The notes under the pieces: generated by a model
Database searches by the model: none
Told to the model about the DNA's origin: nothing
What the model saw: only the letters and a program-made list of their open reading frames with translations
In this document: piece by piece, positions 1 to 7,093 of the stretch
Layout: each line of letters opens with the position of its first letter
Numbering within the stretch: position 1 is the first letter of the stretch
Position numbers and translations under genes: made by a program
Origin: Chloroflexota bacterium
GTDB taxonomy: Bacteria; Chloroflexota; Anaerolineae; Promineifilales; Promineifilaceae
Direction: 5' to 3'
Length of the DNA: 40,634 nt
Assembly (NCBI GenBank): GCA_017993775.1
Contig: JAGOMA010000046.1
Location: 1-40,634, forward strand

Positions 1-83
1 TTCAAACATTTTTGTTCCTTTAACCAATTTAAATAGCTTCCATCTTTGGACTCGGAATAACAATAGTCAATCCTAATGCTCAT
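1..83 (-). CDS. Possible 5' end of an unrecognised gene, cut by the window edge
   Basis: An open frame starts with ATG at 83 on the minus strand and runs off the left edge without a stop, giving 27 codons (begins MSIRIDYCYSESKDG). A purine-rich GGATAGGG lies just before the ATG. The stretch is more AT-rich than the repeat to its right. No family can be recognised from so few residues, and it may be chance. Confidence 0.3.
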   Translation of the reverse strand, partial: MSIRIDYCYSESKDGSYLNWLKEQKCL

Positions 84-164
84 GCCCTATCCACCCATGG
101 GGAATGGTATACCCGGGCTCGTTAGCAATGAAGTTTTGCTGTCGATTGAGAATTTCGCTTGGCC

Positions 165-611
165 CTGCTCCAGCGCGGTCTTCTATTTGCCGCTGTGGCC
201 GGCCTCCTGGCCGAGCCACACCCCGCTTGCAAGTCACCAAACCGCCAGCCCAACGGCCGTTCCCCTCATCTCCACCCCACTGCCTGCCAAACTATTAGAA
301 CGCCCCCAGTATACCCACGTTTAACGCCTGAACACTGCCAATCGACTGCAAATTAGCTGCAAAACGGCCGTCTCCCCTCCCCCTCTCACCCTCCACCAGG
401 ACCCCCAAATATAGCCTGCCCCCTTTTTCCGCTTACTTCTCACCCCCACCCACATCTGGGCCACCCACCCCGTTCCCGGCCTCTTCCCCCATATACAGGC
501 TTGCGTTTACCGGCTCATGCTCCAGGCATCCTTCGCTCATCCTTCGCTCGTCCTTCGATCATCCTTTCTGAATCCTTCTTAAGCCGTCTCTTGCCACCCA
601 CATATGCCGGT
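165..611 (+). repeat. Long dispersed repeat, copy A
   Basis: This non-coding, pyrimidine-rich stretch matches the reverse complement of 39910-40325 along its length. By eye identity is roughly 75-85 percent, highest at 480-611. Shared landmarks in order are GTGGCCGGC near 196, AACGGCCGTTCCCC near 252, CACTGCCTGC near 280, GGCCTGCCCC-like text near 415, CCCATATAC near 489, the 11-bp tandem units at 528-571, CTTCTTAAGCCGTC near 575 and CATATGCCGGT ending at 611. The other copy carries one more 11-bp unit. The short reading frames here are not conserved as protein. Both copies lie upstream of a gene they point towards (here the gene at 737), so the element could be a regulatory or RNA cassette, or a mobile remnant. 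Confidence 0.8.
528..571 (+). repeat. 11-bp tandem units inside long repeat copy A
   Basis: Four consecutive 11-bp units read ATCCTTCGCTC, ATCCTTCGCTC, GTCCTTCGATC and ATCCTTTCTGA. Copy B at the other end of the window has five such units in the same order, the extra one being GTCCTTCGCTC. The change in copy number indicates slippage or unequal recombination after the copies separated. Confidence 0.85.
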
Positions 612-692
612 CACTTGCCTCTTCGCGTCTTGGCGCCTTGGCGTTACACATCGCTCTCCCCCAAACGGCCGTCACCCAATCGTCAATCGTCA

Positions 693-730
693 ATTGTCAA
701 TTGGCTATTAACCATTGACAATTCTATAAT
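693..730 (+). promoter_or_regulatory. Promoter of the MBL hydrolase gene with an embedded inverted repeat
   Basis: A perfect TATAAT at 725-730 ends six bases before the ATG at 737, so a normal start site would give a leaderless or almost leaderless mRNA. TTGGCT at 701-706 sits 18 bp upstream as a weak -35 box. The region also holds an inverted repeat, ATTGTCAAT (693-701) against ATTGACAAT (714-722), within a run of TCAATCGTCAATTGTCAATT phrases; it may be an operator or only an intergenic repeat. Confidence 0.55.
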
Positions 731-736
731 CCCCTC

Positions 737-1741
737 ATGACATCCATCCAAAAATTCACCACCAGCGGCGGGCGGGCGATCTATTCCTTCCCCGTGCGCG
801 CCTTCCCCGGCCTCGTCAACAACGTCTACCTCATCAGCGACGGCGACCAGCTCATCCTGGTAGACTGCGGCTCTGGCTACGACAAAGCCAACGACGACCT
901 GCTGGCTGGCGTCACGGCCGTCGCCGAACAGTACGACCATACCATCAGCCTGACGGCCGTCTCCACCATCCTCATCACCCACGGCCACATCGACCACTAC
1001 GGCGGCCTGCCCTTCGTGCGCCAATTCACCAACGCCCCCATCGGCGTCCACATTCTGGACCGGCGCGTGCTGTCCAATTTTGAAGAGCGCATCGTCTTCG
1101 CCGCCAGCCGCCTGGACATTTTTCTGGAACGCGCCGGCGTGGCCGACAAACACCGCGCAGGGTTGATGGCCGCGTACCATTTCGGCAAAAATTTCTACCG
1201 CTCCACGCCCATCCAGTTCTTGCTAGACGAGGACGAACCGACCGTGGGCGGCATTCGCGTCTACCACGTGCCCGGCCACTGCCCCGGCATGGTCTGCCTG
1301 CACGTCGATGACATCATGCTGACAGCCGACCACGTCCTGGCGCGCATCACGCCCCATCAAGCCCCGGAATCCATCACCCACAACATGGGCCTGGGCCATT
1401 ACCTGGCCTCGCTCAAGAAGATCGAGAAATTGGACGGCATCCGGTTGGGGTTGGGCGGGCATCAGGACCCGATTGAGGATGTATACGGCCGTATCGCCGC
1501 CATCCGCCAATCCCACGACGAACGCCTGCAAAAAGTGCTGGACATCTGCTGCGCCCCCAAATCCATCGCCGACATCAGCCGCGAATTGTTTGGCCCGGTG
1601 GAAAGCTACCACGTCCTGCTGGCGCTGGAAGAAACCGGCGCTCATGTCGAATACCTTTACCAGCGCGGCGAACTCATCGCCGCCAACCTGGACGAAATCG
1701 CCGGGCAGCGCCATCCCATCGTGCAATACCTGCGCGCCTGA
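737..1741 (+). CDS. Metallo-beta-lactamase fold hydrolase with C-terminal helical/winged domain
   Basis: The 334-residue product is a soluble zinc hydrolase of the metallo-beta-lactamase superfamily. The metal-binding signature THGHIDH is at residues 81-87, the second His in PGHCPG at 181, the bridging Asp in TADH at 198 and the last ligand in GGHQD at 242. The core is followed by about 85 residues with the pattern seen in LACTB2/glyoxalase II-like MBL proteins, whose tail is a winged-helix-like domain. The substrate cannot be read from sequence; thioester, phosphodiester or RNA cleavage are all known in the family. There is no signal peptide, so it is cytoplasmic. The start is supported by a TATAAT box 6 nt upstream, implying leaderless translation. 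Two ACGGCCGT octamers fall inside the gene, both read as Thr-Ala-Val. mutY follows 89 bp downstream. Confidence 0.9.
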   Translation: MTSIQKFTTSGGRAIYSFPVRAFPGLVNNVYLISDGDQLILVDCGSGYDKANDDLLAGVTAVAEQYDHTISLTAVSTILITHGHIDHYGGLPFVRQFTNAPIGVHILDRRVLSNFEERIVFAASRLDIFLERAGVADKHRAGLMAAYHFGKNFYRSTPIQFLLDEDEPTVGGIRVYHVPGHCPGMVCLHVDDIMLTADHVLARITPHQAPESITHNMGLGHYLASLKKIEKLDGIRLGLGGHQDPIEDVYGRIAAIRQSHDERLQKVLDICCAPKSIADISRELFGPVESYHVLLALEETGAHVEYLYQRGELIAANLDEIAGQRHPIVQYLRA

Positions 1742-1752
1742 GAAAAGTGTCT

Positions 1753-1797
1753 GTGATGCGTGATGCGTGCTCCGTGACATCACGCATCACGCATCAC
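1753..1797. repeat. Perfect 17-bp inverted repeat of TGATGCG phrases
   Basis: GTGATGCGTGATGCGTG at 1753-1769 is exactly complementary to CACGCATCACGCATCAC at 1781-1797, with an 11-nt loop. Further CATATCACGCATCA phrases continue to 1825. Each arm is itself a tandem of a 7-mer. The same phrase recurs at 37227-37263. It lies between the MBL gene and mutY and would form a strong RNA hairpin, but no T-tract follows, so termination is uncertain. Confidence 0.85.
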
Positions 1798-1830
1798 ATA
1801 TCACGCATCACATATCACGCATCATCTACC

Positions 1831-2916
1831 ATGAACCCATTTCCTCCCATTTCTTCCCTCTTGCTCGATTGGTGGGACGCCGGCCACGCCGATTGGCCCT
1901 GGCGCGACACACGCGACCCGTACCGCGTCTGGGTAGCGGAAATCATGCTCCAGCAGACGCAAATCGCCACCGTGATTCCCTATTACGAGCGCTGGCTGGA
2001 GCGGTTCCCCACCGTGCAAGATTTAGCCGCCGCGTCGTTGGACGACGTGCTGAAAGCGTGGGAAGGCTTGGGCTATTACGGCCGTGCGCGCAACATGCAC
2101 GCCGCCGCCCAACGTGTGATGGGGGATTGGCACGGCCGTTTCCCCACCACCGCCGCCCAACTGCAAACACTCAAAGGGATTGGTCGCTATACCGCCGGAG
2201 CCGTTGCTTCCATCGCCTTCGGCGAGCCGGTCCCGGTGCTGGACGGCAACGTCGTCCGCGTCCTCAGCCGCCTCACCGACCTGCCCGACGACGTGACGCA
2301 GCCAGTCACCCAAAACCACCTCTGGCAGCTTGCCGCCGACCTCGTGCCTGCCCAACGCCCCGGCGATTACAACCAGGCGCTCATGGAACTGGGCCAGACG
2401 GTGTGCCTGCCGCAGAAACCGCTGTGCCTGCTGTGCCCGCTGGCCGCCGGTTGCCTGGCGCGGCAGCGCGGCACGCAGCCCGAACGGCCGTGCAAACCCC
2501 CGCGCCAGCGCACGCCCCATTACGACGTGGCCGCCGGCATCATCTGGCAGAATGGCATGGGGCAGGATGCGCGCTTTTTAATTGCGCAACGGCCGTTAAA
2601 TGGCCTGCTCGGTGGTTTGTGGGAATTCCCCGGCGGCAAACAGGAAGACGGCGAATCCTTGCCCGCCGCCCTGAAACGCGAAATTCAAGAAGAACTGGCC
2701 CTGGAAATCCGGGTTGGCGACCATCTGGTCAGCATCAAACACGCCTACACCCACTTCCGCATCACCCTCCACGCCTACCACGCCGCCTACCTCGGCGGCC
2801 AGCCCCAACACCTCGGCGTCGCCGACCATGCCTGGGTCACACTGGCCGATCTGGACCGCTATGCCTTCGCCGTAACCGACCAAAAAATCATCGCCGCGCT
2901 GCGCGCCGCCATGTAG
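1831..2916 (+). CDS. mutY: A/G-specific adenine DNA glycosylase MutY with Nudix domain
   Basis: MutY removes adenine mispaired with 8-oxoguanine, the central step of the GO repair system. The 361-residue product has the catalytic Glu37 in AEIMLQQTQ, the helix-hairpin-helix LKGIGRYTAGA (114-124), the catalytic Asp138 in LDGNVVRVL, and the four-cysteine iron-sulphur cluster Cys192, 199, 202 and 208 (C-X6-C-X2-C-X5-C). The C-terminal half (about 230-361) is a Nudix-fold domain. Unlike textbook MutY it keeps an almost complete Nudix box, G269-X5-E275-X7-REIQEEL, with Ala at the usual last Gly. An upstream in-frame ATG at 1747 exists, but its 28 extra codons come from the hairpin repeat, so the start at 1831 is preferred. 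Octamers supply the ERP, QRP, HGR and YGR residues. Confidence 0.95.
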   Translation: MNPFPPISSLLLDWWDAGHADWPWRDTRDPYRVWVAEIMLQQTQIATVIPYYERWLERFPTVQDLAAASLDDVLKAWEGLGYYGRARNMHAAAQRVMGDWHGRFPTTAAQLQTLKGIGRYTAGAVASIAFGEPVPVLDGNVVRVLSRLTDLPDDVTQPVTQNHLWQLAADLVPAQRPGDYNQALMELGQTVCLPQKPLCLLCPLAAGCLARQRGTQPERPCKPPRQRTPHYDVAAGIIWQNGMGQDARFLIAQRPLNGLLGGLWEFPGGKQEDGESLPAALKREIQEELALEIRVGDHLVSIKHAYTHFRITLHAYHAAYLGGQPQHLGVADHAWVTLADLDRYAFAVTDQKIIAALRAAM

Positions 2917-2942
2917 CGCCTTAGCCCGCCGCCGCTGTCCGG

Positions 2943-3317
2943 CTACCCCCGCAAAATTTCATCGATTTCCGGCAGAGATAAGCCTTCCCAAAGATAAATC
3001 TTCAGGTCAATTTTCAGGTCGTCGCTCACCGCGACGCCCTCGCTTTTAAGCAGTTCCGCCTGCACGTTGGCCCCATGCTCCCGGTTGACAATGCTGATGC
3101 GGCCCTGGCTGTTGACCACGCGCTGCCAGGGTACCGGCGCAAACGTTGGGTCGTCGGGTTTGTCTTTGAGGGCGTTGAGGGCGTAGCCCACAGCGCGGGC
3201 GGCGTTGGGATGGCCGAGCATGTTGGCGATACGGCCGTAACTCGTCACCTTCCCCCGCGGCGCCAGCCGCACCACTGCGTACACCTGTTCATAAAAATTC
3301 GCACCCGGTTTTTCCAT
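2943..3317 (-). CDS. Alkyltransferase-like protein (ATL), MGMT-family DNA lesion sensor
   Basis: The 124-residue product matches the DNA-binding domain of O6-alkylguanine-DNA alkyltransferase (MGMT/Ogt). The active-site PCHR motif is replaced by PVPWQRVV, with Trp64 where the acceptor cysteine should be. This is the hallmark of ATL proteins, which bind O6-alkylguanine, flip it out and channel the lesion to nucleotide excision repair instead of removing the alkyl group. The Tyr in TSYGRIA (27) and the arginine finger in AARAVG (41) are present. The frame extends upstream to 3356, but ATG 3317 has AGGAG eight bases ahead and is the better start. It is the last gene of the minus-strand run 6899-2943, with 48 bp after the permease gene, and converges with mutY. 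Confidence 0.9.
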   Translation of the reverse strand: MEKPGANFYEQVYAVVRLAPRGKVTSYGRIANMLGHPNAARAVGYALNALKDKPDDPTFAPVPWQRVVNSQGRISIVNREHGANVQAELLKSEGVAVSDDLKIDLKIYLWEGLSLPEIDEILRG

Positions 3318-3365
3318 ATGCCCACTCCTTCGATTTACCTGGCAAGATTGGACCAATCTCCCTGT

Positions 3366-4580
3366 TTATTCATACCGAAAACGCACAATGCCCACGATGA
3401 AAAAAACAACGGCAAAGCCGCTTAACACGGCCGCTTCCGGCAAAATTTCGGCCACGCCGGCGCCGCGCATCACCAGATCAGCCAGCCCTTGCATGGCCCA
3501 GGTGGTGGGCAAGACGTGCACGGCCGTTTGCACCGCCGGTGGAAATAGTTCAATCGGGAACCAGCAGCCGCCCAACAAAGCCATCGACATGCCCAGCATG
3601 ATACTCAGGTTGTTGGCCTGACCTTCCGTTTTAACAAACGCAGCCATCATCACGCCAAAAGCCACCGACGACAAGCCAAACGTGAGCAGCATAATCGCCA
3701 ATCCGGCCGGCGAGCGGCCCCAGTTGACGCCCATGACCACTATACCAAATCCAACGAGAATACCCATCTGCACCACGGCCGTGCTAAATTGCCCGAAGAT
3801 GGTTCCCAACAGGTACGTCGCCTTGCGCGTTGGCGTTACGAACAGGCGGCGCAGCGTGCCGTACCGCCGTTCAAACGCCAGCAGCGCCGACGTGCCCAAC
3901 AGCGGGATAAACACCCAGGTAATGAGCTGCCCGGCCGATTGGTGCGCCGCCTGATCGTAGGTGTTGGCCTCTGTGAGCGCCGCTTCTGGCTGGGTGACAC
4001 TCACGCGCTGCGGCTCGTCGGCCAACAAGGCTGCGGCGAGGTCGGCGGCTTGTTGGAAGTAGGCCTGTCTGGCGGCGTCGTCGGCGAAGGGCGCGAGTTG
4101 TTCGGCCTCTTGCAGGCTGGCACGGGCGGCTATCCACGGCGCGCTGATGTCGCTGACGGCCGTTTGCACCGCCCGATCCGCAGCGTTGGCGTTGTTGTTG
4201 TTGGGCAGTTGGCGCAGGTCCAGAACGGCCGTTTCCCCATCCAGCACCGCCGCGCCAAAACCGGCCGGAATCACCAGCAGCGCCGGCGCTGCCTCGTCGG
4301 CGAAGCGCGTTTCCGCCTCGGCCAGCGGGTTTTCTTCGATACGCACCACATCCGACGCCGCCAGGGCATCGATCAACGTGTTTGCCGGTTCGCTGCCGTC
4401 CTGGTTCACCAGCAGCAGCAGAATGCGGTTGTCGCTCTCGCCGGTTTGGCCGGTGCCCACGCCGCCGCTGAGCAGCACGGTAAACACCAGGGGCAGAATC
4501 AAAAAGAAAAGGAGTTCGGTGCGGCTGGAAAAGCGGATGATGGTGTCTTTCCAGGCCAGAGCGGTGATTTTTTGGAACAT
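3366..4580 (-). CDS. ABC-2 type transporter permease (second subunit)
   Basis: This 404-residue membrane protein has the ABC-2 exporter layout: a short cytoplasmic start, one membrane segment at about 22-42, a large extracytoplasmic domain of about 170 residues, then five membrane segments to the C-terminus. GGAGG lies just before the ATG. The gene follows the first permease by 35 bp and the ATPase gene is upstream, so the three probably form one exporter. The paired long-loop permeases are like those used for lipids, drugs or other hydrophobic substrates (DrrB/YhgE-like families); the substrate is unknown. The ATL gene follows 48 bp later. Confidence 0.88.
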   Translation of the reverse strand: MFQKITALAWKDTIIRFSSRTELLFFLILPLVFTVLLSGGVGTGQTGESDNRILLLLVNQDGSEPANTLIDALAASDVVRIEENPLAEAETRFADEAAPALLVIPAGFGAAVLDGETAVLDLRQLPNNNNANAADRAVQTAVSDISAPWIAARASLQEAEQLAPFADDAARQAYFQQAADLAAALLADEPQRVSVTQPEAALTEANTYDQAAHQSAGQLITWVFIPLLGTSALLAFERRYGTLRRLFVTPTRKATYLLGTIFGQFSTAVVQMGILVGFGIVVMGVNWGRSPAGLAIMLLTFGLSSVAFGVMMAAFVKTEGQANNLSIMLGMSMALLGGCWFPIELFPPAVQTAVHVLPTTWAMQGLADLVMRGAGVAEILPEAAVLSGFAVVFFIVGIVRFRYE

Positions 4581-4615
4581 GAGTCCTCCAGAATGTAACG
4601 GGTTGGTTGATGGGT

Positions 4616-5881
4616 TCAGCGGGCGATGAGCGCGCCGGAGCGACGTTGGAAGATGAGAACGGCCGTGCCAAACAACAGCGCCGCCATCACCACCAACGCG
4701 ATCAACGACGGGGCAATATCGGCCAGCGAGCCGCCCTGGCTTAACGACATGAAGCCTTCAATCGCCCAGGCGTTGGGCGTGATTTTGCTCAGTTGGGCCA
4801 GCAGCCCGGTGAACGGAATCTGCACAAAACTGCCGCCCAAAATGCCAAAGGTCAGCATGAGCGCGGTGCCAAAGCTGGCCACCTGGCCTGGGCGGTTGGC
4901 CAGCGAAGCCAGCAGCACGCCCCAGCCGGTCGCTGCCGCCGACACGGTGACGATGAGCAAGATCACGCCCGGCCAATTGCCCCAGCGCAGGCCAAATAAC
5001 AGGGCGCTGGCGGCAATTAACACACTCACCTGCGCCACGCCGGTCAGAAAAATGCCCACTACTTTGCCGGCCAGGATTTGCGTCGATGAGGTAGGCGAGA
5101 TGAGCAGCCGCGACAATGTACCTTTGTCGCGTTCCGCCAGGATGCTGCGGCCGCCCAAAGCCACGGTATACATCAGAAAAGCGACGGCCATGCCGGGGGC
5201 GATGTAGGCCAGGAAGTTGGGGTTGCTGGCCGCTTCGGCGGCGGCTTTGTCGCGTTCGATGCGGATGAGTTGGGTGGTGGTGGTTTGGGTTAGCAGGCGT
5301 TGGCCCATTTCTTGCCCCAGGGTCATCATGGATTCGGTGTTGGCGGGGGTGATACGGCCGTGCATCACCAACTGCGTCAGGGCTACATTCACGCTGACCA
5401 TGCCGGTTTCCACCTGATTGATGTAATCTTCCACAATGCTGCTGACAACATTGGCGCTGATGGGGCGGGTGGGATTGGCGTACACTTCGATGGTCACTGG
5501 CTCGCCCACCTGGCCGCTGGCATTGGGCAGAATACCGTCGGTAAAACCGGCCGGGATGATGACGGCGGCGGCGATGTCGTTGTTGTCTACCAGTTGGCGG
5601 GCAGCTTGCGGGGAAACGGCCGTGTCCGGCGCCAACAATTCGGCCAAATCGGCCGAAAACAGGACATCCGCCAATCCCTGGCCCAACTCGCCGCTGTCTT
5701 CGTTCACCACGGCGATGGGGATACCGGCTAACCCGCTGCCGCTGTTGTTAGAAAAGGAGCCGGTAATCAGCCCCAGCCCTAATGTTAAAACAAACGGCGC
5801 GCCCAACATCAGCACCAGCGCCCCTTTGTCTCGAAACAAAACAATCAAATCTTTCCAACCAATGTTTAGAATTTTTTTCAT
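4616..5881 (-). CDS. ABC-2 type transporter permease (first subunit)
   Basis: The product of about 421 residues begins MKKILNIGWKDLIVLFRDKG, typical of ABC-2 permeases. It has an N-terminal membrane segment (about 20-45), a long extracytoplasmic domain and five C-terminal segments ending in FQRRSGA. Its frame opens at 5926, but ATG 5881 gives the conserved N-terminus and has AAAGG upstream, so it is preferred. It differs clearly from its neighbour, so the exporter is probably a heterodimer of the two permeases with the ATPase encoded 70 bp upstream. Several ACGGCCGT copies fall inside the gene. Confidence 0.88.
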   Translation of the reverse strand: MKKILNIGWKDLIVLFRDKGALVLMLGAPFVLTLGLGLITGSFSNNSGSGLAGIPIAVVNEDSGELGQGLADVLFSADLAELLAPDTAVSPQAARQLVDNNDIAAAVIIPAGFTDGILPNASGQVGEPVTIEVYANPTRPISANVVSSIVEDYINQVETGMVSVNVALTQLVMHGRITPANTESMMTLGQEMGQRLLTQTTTTQLIRIERDKAAAEAASNPNFLAYIAPGMAVAFLMYTVALGGRSILAERDKGTLSRLLISPTSSTQILAGKVVGIFLTGVAQVSVLIAASALLFGLRWGNWPGVILLIVTVSAAATGWGVLLASLANRPGQVASFGTALMLTFGILGGSFVQIPFTGLLAQLSKITPNAWAIEGFMSLSQGGSLADIAPSLIALVVMAALLFGTAVLIFQRRSGALIAR

Positions 5882-5951
5882 GGTAATAACCTTTGGGTGT
5901 GTGTTGGCAAGGTGTAACCACCACACGTAACAAGCCTCACGCCGCAGGCGG

Positions 5952-6899
5952 CTAATCCCGCAGCGCGCGCCCGGTCAGGTGCAAGAAGACGGCTTCCAGG
6001 TTTGGCTCTTCGATTTCGATGGCCCGAATGGGCAGACCGGCGCTGTTGGCGCGTGTGACCACCGCCGGCAGCACGGCGCCCGCTTCTTTTACGGACAATA
6101 CGATCTCGCCATTCAGCGAAGTGGCCGCCAATACGCCGTCCACGCCGTTGAACAGTTCGGCGTGGCCGTTGGCTTCGTGGCCTTCGCCAAAGTTCAGGCG
6201 CACGGTTTCCTGCTTACCCACCACTTGTTTTAGCTCTTCTTGCGTGCCCAGGGCGATGAGACGGCCGTGATCGATAATGCCCACGCGGTCTGATAATTCT
6301 TCGGCTTCTTCCATGTAGTGGGTGGTGTAAAGCACCGTCATGCCCTGGTCGCGCAGGTCGCGCACCATGTCCAAAATACGCCGCCGGCTTTGCGGGTCGA
6401 TGCCTACCGTTGGCTCATCCATGAAGAGCAGCTGCGGTTTGTGCAGCAGCCCCACGGCGATGTTGATGCGCCGTTTCATGCCGCCGGAATAGGTTTCCAC
6501 GCGGTCGTTGGCCCGGTCGGACAGGTTTACCTGGTCCAGTACTTCGTCGACGCGCTGCTTCAGGGCTTTGCCTTTCATGTCGTACATCTGGCCCCAAAAT
6601 TGGAGGTTTTGGCGGGCGGTCAGTTCATCGTATAGGGCAATTTCTTGGGGCACGACGCCGATGATGCGGCGGATGGCCAGGCTGTCCTGGGGGATGGTAT
6701 GACCGTCGATAACGGCCGTGCCGCCCGTTGGCGTCAGCAGGCAGCTCAACATGGAGATGGTTGTCGTCTTACCGGCGCCGTTTGGCCCCAGCAAGCTGAA
6801 GATCTCCCCGCGCAGAACGCTGAAGGAAATGCCCTTCACGGCCTGATTGTCGCCGTAGGATTTTTGCAGGTCTTTGGTGGTTAAAATTGGCTCAGACAT
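5952..6899 (-). CDS. ABC transporter ATP-binding protein (DrrA-like)
   Basis: The 315-residue ATPase powers the two permeases encoded downstream. Walker A GPNGAGKTT is at 38-46, the Q-loop in VVPQE near 85, the signature YSGGM at 137-141, Walker B LLFMDEP at 157-163 and the switch His in TTHYMEEAEEL at 194. After residue 220 comes a C-terminal regulatory extension of about 95 residues, as in DrrA/NatA-type exporters of drugs, lipids or polysaccharide. AAGGAG precedes the ATG at good spacing. It is the first gene of the minus-strand operon (ATPase, permease, permease, ATL). The 194 bp upstream carry the presumed promoter and the terminator-like hairpin of the gene at 7094. Confidence 0.93.
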   Translation of the reverse strand: MSEPILTTKDLQKSYGDNQAVKGISFSVLRGEIFSLLGPNGAGKTTTISMLSCLLTPTGGTAVIDGHTIPQDSLAIRRIIGVVPQEIALYDELTARQNLQFWGQMYDMKGKALKQRVDEVLDQVNLSDRANDRVETYSGGMKRRINIAVGLLHKPQLLFMDEPTVGIDPQSRRRILDMVRDLRDQGMTVLYTTHYMEEAEELSDRVGIIDHGRLIALGTQEELKQVVGKQETVRLNFGEGHEANGHAELFNGVDGVLAATSLNGEIVLSVKEAGAVLPAVVTRANSAGLPIRAIEIEEPNLEAVFLHLTGRALRD

Positions 6900-7057
6900 T
6901 AAAAACTCCTTGGAGAGTCACGTCATCGCAGAGCGCGGAAAAAGCAGAGAAACAATCGGCAGCGCCGACGCAATCTACGGATGACGTAGTGTGATTTGGT
7001 TATTGATCTTTAGCGTAACAAAAAAAGGGGCAGGGGCGATGTGCTGGAAGTCATTGG

Positions 7058-7085
7058 CCGGGTCATGGTTTGAACCATGACCCGG
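7058..7085 (-). terminator. Hairpin after the truncated ligase gene
   Basis: CCGGGTCATGGTT (7058-7070) pairs perfectly with AACCATGACCCGG (7073-7085), a 13-bp stem with almost no loop. It lies 9 bp beyond the ligase stop codon. The T-run on the minus strand comes only about 30 nt later, so it is a terminator-like palindrome rather than a textbook intrinsic terminator. Confidence 0.5.
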
Positions 7086-7093
7086 CGGGGAGG

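Noticed and set aside
528..571. CRISPR-like array
   Set aside because: The units are adjacent 11-bp tandems with no spacers.
76..740. Several open frames of 60-82 codons in the left gap
   Set aside because: They overlap in different frames, are Pro/Ser-rich because of pyrimidine-rich DNA, and are not preserved as protein in repeat copy B.
1747..1830. N-terminal extension of MutY by 28 codons
   Set aside because: The extra codons are read from the TGATGCG hairpin repeat, giving a low-complexity His/Ile/Thr/Ser stretch; ATG 1831 gives the normal MutY start.
6900..7093. Frameshift that might restore the missing C-terminal domain of the ligase
   Set aside because: The 190 bp after the stop contain no text resembling the ligase C-terminal domain in any frame, and the next gene begins soon after.
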